Shown here piece after piece: positions 8,983-16,470 of a stretch of 64,000 nt of DNA. The DNA comes from Acidiphilium sp. GTDB lineage: Bacteria; Pseudomonadota; Alphaproteobacteria; Acetobacterales; Acetobacteraceae. Where the stretch lies: positions 83,061 through 147,060 of the forward strand of contig JAQTXH010000002.1 in the NCBI GenBank assembly GCA_028688905.1, given 5' to 3'. How positions within the stretch are numbered: position 1 is the stretch's first letter; each line of letters opens with the position of its first letter. Position numbers and translations under genes: made by a program. The notes under the pieces were generated by a model. That model was not told the origin of the DNA. It saw nothing but the letters and a program-made list of their open reading frames with translations, and did no database searches.

Positions 8983-9959
8983 CGCCAGCGGCCGACGGTT
9001 CCCAGGCGGTGCCGGTGCCGTCGGCCTCCAGCGGGCTACGCTCGCCGCTCTATATGGCGTGGCAGATCACCAACGAGTGCAATCTCGCCTGTATGCATTG
9101 CATTGAGGAAAGTGGACCAGGTAAGGCCTTCGCCGATGAATTGTCCGACGATCAGACCTTCGCGGTGTTGCGCCAGATCATCGAACTCGACGTGCCGTAT
9201 CTGTCGTTTTCCGGCGGTGAGCCGATGCTGCACCCGCGGTTTTTCGACATGGTCGCGTATGTTTGTTCGCACGGTGCCCAGCTCAAGATCGAAACCAACG
9301 CCCATTTTCTCGACCCTGTATCCTGCGCCAGGCTGAAAACCCTGGGGGTCAAGGCGGTGCAGGTCAGCCTCGATGGCGCGTCCGAGGCCAGTTTCAACCG
9401 CATGCGGGTGCGTGGCGACTTCAACCGCGCGGTCGAGGGTGTGCGCAATCTTCGCGCCGCCGGCGTGCCGATCGAGATCAACTATAGTCCGAGCCTGTTC
9501 AGCGCGCATGAAGCGGGTGCCGCGGTCGATCTCGCCTATGAGCTTGGCGCACAGAGTTTCTACTCCGGGCGCACCATGTACACCGGCAATGCGGTCAAGA
9601 CCTGGCAGAAACTCACGCCTTCCGAGGCGCAGTACGCTGTCCTGTTCGACACTCTGCGCGCCAAGGCGCTCGAATATGCCGGGCGCATGCGGGTCGATTT
9701 CCATGAGATGGGCCTGCTCGACGAATTGCGCTACCGGCTGCGCAACCCCGCCGCCCTGCTGATCGTGCTGCCGAACGGCCTGGTCAAGCTGATCAACGCG
9801 CTGCCCTTCACCTGTGGCGATCTGCGGACGCAATCCCTGAGCGAGGTGTGGCAAAACTTCCAGCGCGCCTGGCAGGACCCACGCGTCGCCACCTTCGTCG
9901 ACGATCTCGACCGTGACCCCGCCACCACCGCACAGCTGCACCGATGGATCGCGCTCTGA
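8979..9959 (+). CDS. Radical SAM peptide-modifying enzyme 1
   Basis: Radical SAM protein (326 aa, GTG start). The [4Fe-4S]/SAM motif is CNLACMHC (residues ~29-36), followed by SFSGGEPML and VSLDGASE. The C-terminal region has only a remnant of a SPASM-type auxiliary cluster domain: one cysteine in TCGDLRTQSLSEVW rather than the usual set. It overlaps the PqqD-like gene by 4 nt and the ubiA-like gene by 16 nt, consistent with one operon. It is a clear paralogue of the two radical SAM proteins downstream (shared ADELS and VPYLSFSGGEP segments). Most likely modifies the small peptide encoded in this operon. Confidence 0.85.
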   Translation: MTPAADGSQAVPVPSASSGLRSPLYMAWQITNECNLACMHCIEESGPGKAFADELSDDQTFAVLRQIIELDVPYLSFSGGEPMLHPRFFDMVAYVCSHGAQLKIETNAHFLDPVSCARLKTLGVKAVQVSLDGASEASFNRMRVRGDFNRAVEGVRNLRAAGVPIEINYSPSLFSAHEAGAAVDLAYELGAQSFYSGRTMYTGNAVKTWQKLTPSEAQYAVLFDTLRAKALEYAGRMRVDFHEMGLLDELRYRLRNPAALLIVLPNGLVKLINALPFTCGDLRTQSLSEVWQNFQRAWQDPRVATFVDDLDRDPATTAQLHRWIAL

Positions 9960-10906
9960 ACCTGCCGCACGCGCGCACCGCGCGCACCGCATCGCCCGTT
10001 TTGGGGCGGCTGATCCGTGTGTTCAGCCTGGTGCGCTACCGGTTCTTTCTCTACGCCGGGCTGCTGCCCTACCTGCTGGGCGCGGCCTTCGCCTATCGGG
10101 CCACCGGCCATTTCGCCGCGGCGCTGTTCTGGAGCGGTCTGCTCGGCATCATTCTCGCCGTGATCGGCGTCGAGGCGTTCAACGAATATTTCGACGACCG
10201 GATGGGAACCGATCGGGTGTTCAACCCGCAGGACATCCCCCCGATGTCCGACCTTGTGCTCTGGACCGGCGTGGCCGGATTCGCCGGCGCGTTCGGGTTC
10301 GGCATCTATCTTGCCCTGCACGCCGGCTGGCCGGTCCTGGTATTCGCCGCACTCGGCGGAATGGCCGCGGTATTTTATGTCGCGCCGCCGATCCGCTGGG
10401 CCTATCGCGGCCTGGGTGAAACCATGATCGCGCTATCCTACGGGCCGTGGATGGTGCTGGGCAGTCTTTATCTGCTCGCGCATCGCCTCACCGGCACCGC
10501 CTTCGCCGCCTCGTTGGTGCCCGGCCTTCTGATCATGGCGCTCGCGGTGGTCAACGCGATCCCGGATTTCCATCAGGATCGGCTGGTCGGCAAGCGCAAT
10601 CTGGTGGTGCGGCTGGGCCGGCGGCGCGGCGTGTTCCTCTATCTCGGGCTGGCCAGCACCGGCCTGCTGATCGTGCCGCTGGGCGTCGTGTTGGGCTGGT
10701 TTCCGCCCGCCAGCCTCGCCGCGCTGCTGGCGCTGCCCTGGCTGGTCGCGAGTGCCCGGGCCGCGCGCACCACCTACAACACGCCGCGGTTGTTCATTCC
10801 GGCGATCCGCGCGATCGTGACCTGCTACGCCGTCGCGGTCGGGCTGTTCACCCTCGCGATTGCCTTGACCGCCATCGTCCAGGTGTTCATGGGGAGCGGC
10901 CTATGA
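9944..10906 (+). CDS. UbiA-family prenyltransferase (MenA-like)
   Basis: Polytopic membrane prenyltransferase (320 aa) of the UbiA superfamily. Both Asp-rich Mg/diphosphate motifs are present: NEYFDDRMGTDR (~residues 80-91) and NAIPDFHQDRLVGKRN (~200-215). Eight or more hydrophobic helices follow the usual pattern. Such enzymes attach polyprenyl chains to aromatic acceptors such as 1,4-dihydroxy-2-naphthoate. No other quinone genes are present. It sits inside the radical SAM operon, overlapping the gene before by 16 nt and the gene after by 4 nt, so its acceptor is likely linked to the peptide pathway. That link is inferred. Confidence 0.85.
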   Translation: MDRALNLPHARTARTASPVLGRLIRVFSLVRYRFFLYAGLLPYLLGAAFAYRATGHFAAALFWSGLLGIILAVIGVEAFNEYFDDRMGTDRVFNPQDIPPMSDLVLWTGVAGFAGAFGFGIYLALHAGWPVLVFAALGGMAAVFYVAPPIRWAYRGLGETMIALSYGPWMVLGSLYLLAHRLTGTAFAASLVPGLLIMALAVVNAIPDFHQDRLVGKRNLVVRLGRRRGVFLYLGLASTGLLIVPLGVVLGWFPPASLAALLALPWLVASARAARTTYNTPRLFIPAIRAIVTCYAVAVGLFTLAIALTAIVQVFMGSGL

Positions 10907-11895
10907 ACAGACCAATGAACGGGATCGAATTGCTGGGCGCGCCGCTGTTCATCTCCTGGCAGATCACGCGTGACTGCGATCTCGCCTGCGTGCATTGCTG
11001 CACCGATTCCGCCCCCGGCCATGGGCTGGCCGATGAATTGACCGAAGCCGAAGCATTGGATCTGGCCGATCAAATCGTTGCCGCCGAGGTGCCGTATGTC
11101 ATGCTGTGCGGCGGCGAACCCTTGCGGGTGCCGCATTTCATCGCCCTCGCCGAGCGTCTCGGTCATGCCGGAGTGATGCTGAAAATCGAAACCAACGGCC
11201 AGTTGCTCGATCAGCCGATCATCGACCGTCTCGCTTCCCTGCCGATCCGCTCGATCCAGATCAGCCTCGATGCCGACACCCAGGACGTCTACGGCCGCCA
11301 GCGCCCCGGTGCCTCGCTTGCCAAGGTCCACGCGGCCTGCCGCGCGGTGCGTGAGGCCGGCATGCCGCTCGAAGTGACCTTCGCGCCGACCCGGCTGAAC
11401 ATCGATCAACTCGACGCGGTCATGCGTCGCGCGGCCGCGCTGGGTGCGTTCCGATTCAACACCGGCAGGCTGATGCGGATCGGTCGCGCGGCACGGCTGT
11501 GGCACAAAATCCGCCCCGACGAAGCAGACGAGGTCAAATTCCGCAACACACTCGACAGTTACACCGCAGGTCTTGTGTCATCTGGCGTTGACACAAAAAT
11601 GGAGATTTGTTATCTTCCCTTTACGGTGGCTGATGGACTTGATCAAAATCGTGATAAACCCCCCGCAACCATGCTGATCATGCCCAATGGACTGGTAAAA
11701 GTCGTTGGAGCCTCCGGTTATATTTGCAGTGATCTGGGTCGATCCAGCCTGCTGCATGCGTGGGACGATTATCGTGCGGCCTGGCACGATCAAGCGGTGC
11801 TCGACGACATCGATCGTTGCATCACCGATGAGGGTTTTCAGGCGAGGGCGAATGACTGGATTTCAACATTGAACGGAGTCAACCAACATGCGTAA
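10903..11895 (+). CDS. Radical SAM peptide-modifying enzyme 2
   Basis: Radical SAM protein (330 aa) with CDLACVHC (~residues 25-32), LCGGEPLRV, IETNGQ and ISLDADTQ. The start at 10903 overlaps the UbiA-like stop (ATGA). Only one cysteine (ICSDLGRSSLLHAW) remains of a SPASM-like C-terminal domain. It is paralogous to the enzymes encoded at 8979 and 12061. Its last 8 nt overlap the start of the putative precursor peptide gene, a tight coupling between enzyme and substrate. Residues after ~225 are encoded by locally more AT-rich DNA than the rest of the gene. Confidence 0.85.
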   Translation: MNRPMNGIELLGAPLFISWQITRDCDLACVHCCTDSAPGHGLADELTEAEALDLADQIVAAEVPYVMLCGGEPLRVPHFIALAERLGHAGVMLKIETNGQLLDQPIIDRLASLPIRSIQISLDADTQDVYGRQRPGASLAKVHAACRAVREAGMPLEVTFAPTRLNIDQLDAVMRRAAALGAFRFNTGRLMRIGRAARLWHKIRPDEADEVKFRNTLDSYTAGLVSSGVDTKMEICYLPFTVADGLDQNRDKPPATMLIMPNGLVKVVGASGYICSDLGRSSLLHAWDDYRAAWHDQAVLDDIDRCITDEGFQARANDWISTLNGVNQHA

Positions 11896-12046
11896 CACGA
11901 CCGAAACCGTGCAGGTCAAACCGGGATCGTCTGACGATGCCATTCAAAGCCGGACCCAGGCGAATGAGTTGCCGCTCTGGGTTTCGCCGCGCCTCGAGGA
12001 CGTGTCCGAGCAGGTGATGGCGCAGCCTTATATTCGCTTCACCTGA
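11888..12046 (+). CDS. Putative RiPP precursor peptide (52 aa)
   Basis: Unannotated small gene between two radical SAM genes. The 52-residue product is hydrophilic in its first 28 residues, then reads LWVSPRLEDVSEQ and ends VMAQPYIRFT. The W-x-x-P-x-L-E pattern resembles leader segments bound by PqqD-type recognition domains in other RiPPs. The short tail with Y48 and F51 is a plausible modification core. A GGAG site lies 8 nt upstream of the ATG, which overlaps the previous gene by 8 nt. No cysteine is present, excluding a sactipeptide-type thioether from its own Cys. Role is inferred from context. Confidence 0.7.
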   Translation: MRNTTETVQVKPGSSDDAIQSRTQANELPLWVSPRLEDVSEQVMAQPYIRFT

Positions 12047-12060
12047 GTCCGGGCCCAGCC

Positions 12061-13023
12061 ATGATGAGCGGCCGCTCGCTTGATAATTATGCCTCGCCGC
12101 TCTTCCTTGCCTGGCAATTGACCAATGGTTGCGACGCCGGGTGCCTCGCCTGCTGCGAGGAATCCGGCGTCGGCCATGCATGGCGCGACGAACTCACCCG
12201 CGATCAGGCGCTCGAGGTCACGCGTCAGATCATCGAGGCCGGTATCCCCTATGTCGCGTTCGGCGGCGGCGAACCGCTTAGCGTCGCGCATTGCTGGGAG
12301 GTGTTCGCGATGCTGGCCGAAGCCGGCATCGCCATCAAACTGGAAACCAACGGCAGCCTGATCGACGAAGCGACCGCCGCCCGGATCAGCGAACTCGGGA
12401 TCGACTGCGTGCAAATCTCGGTCGATGGTGCTACCGCCGCAACCCATGAGCGCATGCGCCCCGGTGCCCGCTTTACCGACGCCATCGGCGCGATCGACCA
12501 TCTGGTCGCCCGCGGCATCGCACCGCAATTCGTGTTCGTGCCCACCCGGCTTAACATCCATGACCTCGTGCCCGCGTTCGATCTCGCCGTGGCCCGTGGG
12601 TGCAGCGCCTTCGTCACCGGCCCGCTGATGCGCCTCGGCCGTGCCGCCGCCAACTGGGATCAACTCGTCTGCGACAACACCACGTGGCAAACCGCCGTCA
12701 CCGCCCTGCGCCAGCACGCCACCGCCATCAACACCCCTATCATCCTGTCGATCTACCCCTGGGATATCGTGACCGAATTGCAAACCCGGCTCGACAGCCC
12801 GCAAGCCATGCTGCTCGTAGTGCCGAACGGTAAGGTCAAACTGCTGAACGTCCTGCCGTTCGCCCCGGCCGACCTGAAACACGACGGCCTGGCGGCTGCG
12901 TGGCACGCCTATCGCCAAGCCTGGCGCACCCCAACCGTGCGCGACTTCATCCTGCGCTGCCAAACCCAACCCAACCTGCTCCGCCACGCTAACGAAACCT
13001 GGCCCCTGGCTTTTACTGCCTAA
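12061..13023 (+). CDS. Radical SAM peptide-modifying enzyme 3
   Basis: Radical SAM protein (320 aa) with CDAGCLACC (~residues 22-30), AFGGGEPLS, LETNGS and ISVDGATA. It is paralogous to the two upstream radical SAM proteins but has lost the C-terminal cysteine seen in both (APADLKHDGLAAAW at the equivalent place). It starts 14 nt after the putative precursor gene, with ATGATG and a weak ribosome-binding site. It is the last gene of the forward operon; the CBS gene converges on it 26 nt downstream. Confidence 0.83.
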   Translation: MMSGRSLDNYASPLFLAWQLTNGCDAGCLACCEESGVGHAWRDELTRDQALEVTRQIIEAGIPYVAFGGGEPLSVAHCWEVFAMLAEAGIAIKLETNGSLIDEATAARISELGIDCVQISVDGATAATHERMRPGARFTDAIGAIDHLVARGIAPQFVFVPTRLNIHDLVPAFDLAVARGCSAFVTGPLMRLGRAAANWDQLVCDNTTWQTAVTALRQHATAINTPIILSIYPWDIVTELQTRLDSPQAMLLVVPNGKVKLLNVLPFAPADLKHDGLAAAWHAYRQAWRTPTVRDFILRCQTQPNLLRHANETWPLAFTA

Positions 13024-13049
13024 TGGACCTCGCCCCAAACCGCTGGGTC

Positions 13050-13514
13050 TCAGCTACCGGCGAGGGCTCGTACGAGGTCGGCGCGGCTGACGATGCCGAC
13101 CAATTTGCCGTCGCGGACGACGGGCACGCGTTTGATGGCTTTGGACACGATCAGTTTTGCGATGTCGCCGAGTTTGGTATCTTCGGTGACGGAGACGATG
13201 TTGGTTTTCATGACGTGGAGCACTTTTTCGCGCTCTGCCTTGATCATGTTGAGATAGTCGGGTGCCAGATCGGTACCCTCCGCCAGCATTTCGAGCCACC
13301 ACGACTGCTTGGGACTGGGGTCTTCGGACCATTGCAGTAGGTCGGTTTCGCTGACGATGCCGAGCACGTGGTTATCCGGATCGACCACGGGTACACCGCT
13401 AATTTGATGGGTTGCGAATAGTTTGGCGACCTGGCGGACCGAGGTTGCGGGCGTCACGGTCACGATTTTCCGCGTCATGACATCGGCTGCGGTCAAGGTC
13501 GAGGTTTCAAGCAT
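13050..13514 (-). CDS. CBS-domain pair protein
   Basis: Stand-alone protein of 154 aa with two CBS motifs (~residues 8-65: TAADVMTRKIVTVTP to GIVSETDL; ~95-150: VMKTNIVSVTEDTKL to GIVSRADL). CBS pairs bind adenosine nucleotides and often act as energy sensors. ATG 13514 is chosen because AGGAGG lies about 9 nt upstream; a longer start would pass that site. It lies between the radical SAM operon and the B12-type radical SAM gene; partner unknown. Confidence 0.85.
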   Translation of the reverse strand: MLETSTLTAADVMTRKIVTVTPATSVRQVAKLFATHQISGVPVVDPDNHVLGIVSETDLLQWSEDPSPKQSWWLEMLAEGTDLAPDYLNMIKAEREKVLHVMKTNIVSVTEDTKLGDIAKLIVSKAIKRVPVVRDGKLVGIVSRADLVRALAGS

Positions 13515-13539
13515 TGGGGCGTCCCTCCTGGTTGGCAAC

Positions 13540-13571
13540 CCGGTGAGCGTTCGGGCCGGTGAGCGTTCGGG
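13540..13571. repeat. 16-bp tandem duplication upstream of the CBS gene
   Basis: Two exact copies of CCGGTGAGCGTTCGGG lie head to tail (13540-13555 and 13556-13571), just upstream of the CBS gene's ribosome-binding site. It could be a local slippage duplication or a pair of regulator half-sites; nothing in the sequence decides between these. Confidence 0.7.
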
Positions 13572-13612
13572 CTGGCGTTGGTATGATCATCGCAGTCTGG
13601 TACTGAAAGTCT

Positions 13613-13626
13613 TTGATCTGGCTCAA
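13613..13626. promoter_or_regulatory. Imperfect FNR/FixK-type box
   Basis: TTGATCTGGCTCAA matches TTGAT-N4-ATCAA with one mismatch in the second half-site. It lies 130 nt upstream of the B12-type radical SAM gene (forward) and 98 nt upstream of the CBS gene (reverse). Together with the perfect box at 8590 it suggests common low-oxygen control of this block. Weaker than that site. Confidence 0.5.
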
Positions 13627-13756
13627 GCAATTTCGTGCATGATCAAGCCGGGAATCGGCGGCGATGCCGGTGTGGCCCTATCTCGGTCCGGGCCAGCATG
13701 GCATAGCACAGGTTCTGCCGAAGTCTGAACAGCGGATGCGAAAACGGGGCACGCCA

Positions 13757-15493
13757 ATGGCAAAGATCGATCTGTTGCTGCTGCATGCGCCCAGCGTCTA
13801 TGATTTTCGCGACCATGCGATTCTTTATGGCCCGGTCAGCGACATGATCCCGTCCTCCACCGTGTTCGAAATGTATCCGCTTGGGTTCCTGACCATTGCG
13901 AGCTATCTGACCGCGCGGGGAATGAAGGTGCGCATCGTCAACCTCGCGCTGCGGATGATGGATGATCGGCGGTTCGACGTGCCGCGTTTCCTGGCCGGGC
14001 TGAACCCGGTGGCGATCGGCATCGATCTGCATTGGCTGCCGCATTGCCACGGCGCGCTGGAGGTGGCGCGGATCGCCAAGGAAATCCATCCCAACGTGCC
14101 GCTGATCATGGGCGGTCTGTCCTCGACCTACTTCCACCGCGAACTGATCGCCTATCCGCAGGTCGATTACGTGCTGCGCGGCGACAGTACAGAACCACCG
14201 CTGCATCAATTGCTGCTCGCCCTGCGCGGTGAGGGCCGGTTCGAGGACATCCCCAATCTGACCTGGCAACAGTCCGGCAACGTCATGGTCAATCCGCTGC
14301 GTTTCATTCCGGACACGCTCGACTATGCCGATCTCCGGCCGGACCTGATGGTCGAGATGGTGCTGCGCTATCGCGACATGAAAAGCGTGGTGCCGTTCGG
14401 CGGCTGGGTGAAAAACCCGATCACCACGGTGTTCACGGTGAAGGGCTGTTCGTATGAATGTGTCACCTGCGGCAGTTCGGCCACCGCCTGCACCCACCTC
14501 ACCCGGCGTCAGAAACCGGTGTTTCGTAGCCCTGCCAGCGTGGTTGCGAACATGCGGATGATCAGCCGGTTGATCCACGGCCCGATCTTTCTGGTAGGCG
14601 ATCTGTTGCAGGGCGGCGCTGGCTATGCCGAGGAGATTCTGAGCCGGCTCCACGAGGCGGCACTCGACAACGAGATCGTGTTCGAATTCTTCACGGTGCC
14701 GCCGGCCTCGTTTCTGGAAAGTATCGCGAAGCACGTGCGGCGCTGGAGCATGGAGTTCAGCCCGGAAAGCCACGAGCAGACGGTGCGTGACGCGCAGGAA
14801 GGCGAAACCGGCTATACCAATGCGAATATGGAGGCGATTTTCCGGAAGGCCCTGCACCTCGGCTGCTCACGGCTCGATGTGTTTTTCATGATCGGCCTGC
14901 CGGCGCAGACCGTCGCCTCGGTTGCCGCGACGATCGAATATTGCGGCCATCTGATGACACTGGGTGACAAGCGGATTTCCTGTTTCATCTCGCCGATGGG
15001 TCCGTTCATCGACCCCGGCAGCCGCGGATTCGAGGAGCCGGACCGGTTCGGCTACACGTTGTTCGCGCATACATTGGAAGAACACCGGCAATTACTGGTG
15101 CAACCAACCTGGGAGCGGATTCTGAATTATGAAACGAAGTGGATGACCCGTGCTGAACTGGTCGATGCGACCTACGACGCCGCCGAGCGGCTGAACGAGT
15201 TGAAAATGCAGCACGGCAGGATTTCGCAGCGGCGTGGCCGGTTGGTCGCCCGCCGAATCCGGCAGGCCCGGACGTTGCGTGCCGCGATCGACACCGAACT
15301 CGTGCAATCGGGCAAAATCGCGGATCATCCTCAATTGCGCGGCGCAATTTCACAATACAGCATGTCGACAGTGTGTGATAAGCGTGAATTATATTGGCCA
15401 AACCGGTTCGTGAACTTCAACCCCCGCACCATTGCCGGGATCGTCGGGCGCTATGCGTTATCGACCGTTCGGGCCTTGCGACCCGAACGGTAG
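13757..15493 (+). CDS. B12-binding-type radical SAM protein
   Basis: Protein of 578 aa. The N-terminal ~150 residues have the layout of a cobalamin-binding Rossmann domain (IDLLLLHAPS; LGFLTIASYLTARGMKVRIVNL; ANVPLIMGGLSSTYFHRE-like segment; YVLRGDSTEPPL). The radical SAM cluster motif is CSYECVTCGSS (~residue 232). The C-terminal part (AELVDATYDAAERLNELKMQ) is helical. ATG 13757 is preferred over the upstream in-frame ATG, which would begin in the promoter region. Such enzymes often do methylations or rearrangements; the substrate here is unknown. It may act with the peptide operon or on lipids. Confidence 0.82.
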   Translation: MAKIDLLLLHAPSVYDFRDHAILYGPVSDMIPSSTVFEMYPLGFLTIASYLTARGMKVRIVNLALRMMDDRRFDVPRFLAGLNPVAIGIDLHWLPHCHGALEVARIAKEIHPNVPLIMGGLSSTYFHRELIAYPQVDYVLRGDSTEPPLHQLLLALRGEGRFEDIPNLTWQQSGNVMVNPLRFIPDTLDYADLRPDLMVEMVLRYRDMKSVVPFGGWVKNPITTVFTVKGCSYECVTCGSSATACTHLTRRQKPVFRSPASVVANMRMISRLIHGPIFLVGDLLQGGAGYAEEILSRLHEAALDNEIVFEFFTVPPASFLESIAKHVRRWSMEFSPESHEQTVRDAQEGETGYTNANMEAIFRKALHLGCSRLDVFFMIGLPAQTVASVAATIEYCGHLMTLGDKRISCFISPMGPFIDPGSRGFEEPDRFGYTLFAHTLEEHRQLLVQPTWERILNYETKWMTRAELVDATYDAAERLNELKMQHGRISQRRGRLVARRIRQARTLRAAIDTELVQSGKIADHPQLRGAISQYSMSTVCDKRELYWPNRFVNFNPRTIAGIVGRYALSTVRALRPER

Positions 15494-15616
15494 AGTTTTC
15501 GTTTGTGGTCGAGCGAGTCTCGGCTGAGTTAGAGTAATATTGTTTGAGGTTGACGCCCACGCGGCAACGGAAGATCAAGGGCGCTTAAGGTGAACATCGC
15601 CTTTTGAACAGGTTGG

Positions 15617-15991
15617 CTAAAGAAGTCCCAGTTCGAGTCTGGCTTCCTGGCTCATCCGGTCGCGGGTCCAGGGCGGCGACCAGACGAGATTGACGAGCAC
15701 GACATTGACCCCAGGAACGAGTGAGACGAGGTGTTGAACTTGGCCAGGCAACGAACCGGCCACCGGGCAGGCCGGCGTGGTCAGGGTCATATCGATATGA
15801 ACCACCCCCTGCCGACTTACCGCGAGGCTGTAGATGAGCCCAAGATCGACCAGATTGACGGGAATTTCAGGATCGCGCACCATCTTCAGCGCCTCCATCA
15901 CTTCCGATCGCAGGGCCGGATCGCCGTCATCGATCGGCTCGAATACCTTGGCATCGTTGCGGGTCTCGATCACTGCCTGATCCTTGATCAT
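15617..15991 (-). CDS. sufT: SufT-type Fe-S assembly protein (MIP18/DUF59 family)
   Basis: Protein of 124 aa with the MIP18/DUF59 core: EVMEALKMVRDPEIPVNLVDLGLIY and the conserved MTLTTPACPVAGSL containing the reactive Cys. SufT proteins help mature Fe-S enzymes under high demand. Start ATG 15991 is 7 nt downstream of the sufU stop. It is the last gene of the reverse suf operon and converges with the B12-type radical SAM gene. Confidence 0.9.
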   Translation of the reverse strand: MIKDQAVIETRNDAKVFEPIDDGDPALRSEVMEALKMVRDPEIPVNLVDLGLIYSLAVSRQGVVHIDMTLTTPACPVAGSLPGQVQHLVSLVPGVNVVLVNLVWSPPWTRDRMSQEARLELGLL

Positions 15992-15998
15992 CGTCACG

Positions 15999-16463
15999 CT
16001 ACTCGGTCCGGACAATGGGGGTGACGCCGCCACCTTGCACGGCGGCCTCGAAAGCGTGCCAGGCAAGCGTTGCGCATTTCACCCGTGCGGGAAAAGTTTT
16101 TACGCCGGTCAGCGGGTCGAGGCGTTCGCCGTCATCTTCAAGTTCCGGCGGCACGGCGATCGGTTTGCCTCCCGTCACCTTGGCGTGAAACGCGCCGAAC
16201 AGAATTTCTGCCTCCGCCAGTGTTTTGCCTTTCAGTATCTCGGTCATGAGCGACGCGGAGGCTGTTGAGATTGCACAACCACGACCCTCGAAACTCACAT
16301 CGTCAATCCGCTCGCCGGCGAGCTGCAGATAGACCGTGACCTTGTCACCGCAGAGTGGGTTATGGCCCTGGGCGAAATGACTCGGTTTGTCCATGGCATG
16401 GAAATTTCGGGGGTGACGCCCGTGATCGAGAATGATGTCCTGATAAAGCTCGCGCAGATCCAT
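15999..16463 (-). CDS. sufU: SUF scaffold/sulfur-transfer protein SufU
   Basis: Protein of 154 aa beginning MDLRELYQDIILDHGRHPRN. Three conserved Cys occur in NPLCGDK, GRGCAISTASASLM and RVKCATLAW, together with the Asp of the first motif, forming the SufU metal site. SufU accepts sulfur from SufS in place of SufE; no sufE is seen. Start ATG 16463 fits the conserved N-terminus and leaves 7 nt to the sufS stop. Confidence 0.94.
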   Translation of the reverse strand: MDLRELYQDIILDHGRHPRNFHAMDKPSHFAQGHNPLCGDKVTVYLQLAGERIDDVSFEGRGCAISTASASLMTEILKGKTLAEAEILFGAFHAKVTGGKPIAVPPELEDDGERLDPLTGVKTFPARVKCATLAWHAFEAAVQGGGVTPIVRTE

Positions 16464-16470
16464 GATTTTT

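Noticed and set aside
13664-14857. Long forward/reverse overlapping frames opposite the B12-type radical SAM gene
   Set aside because: The reverse frame of ~400 aa has no family features and is His/Arg-rich, as expected for an antisense shadow.
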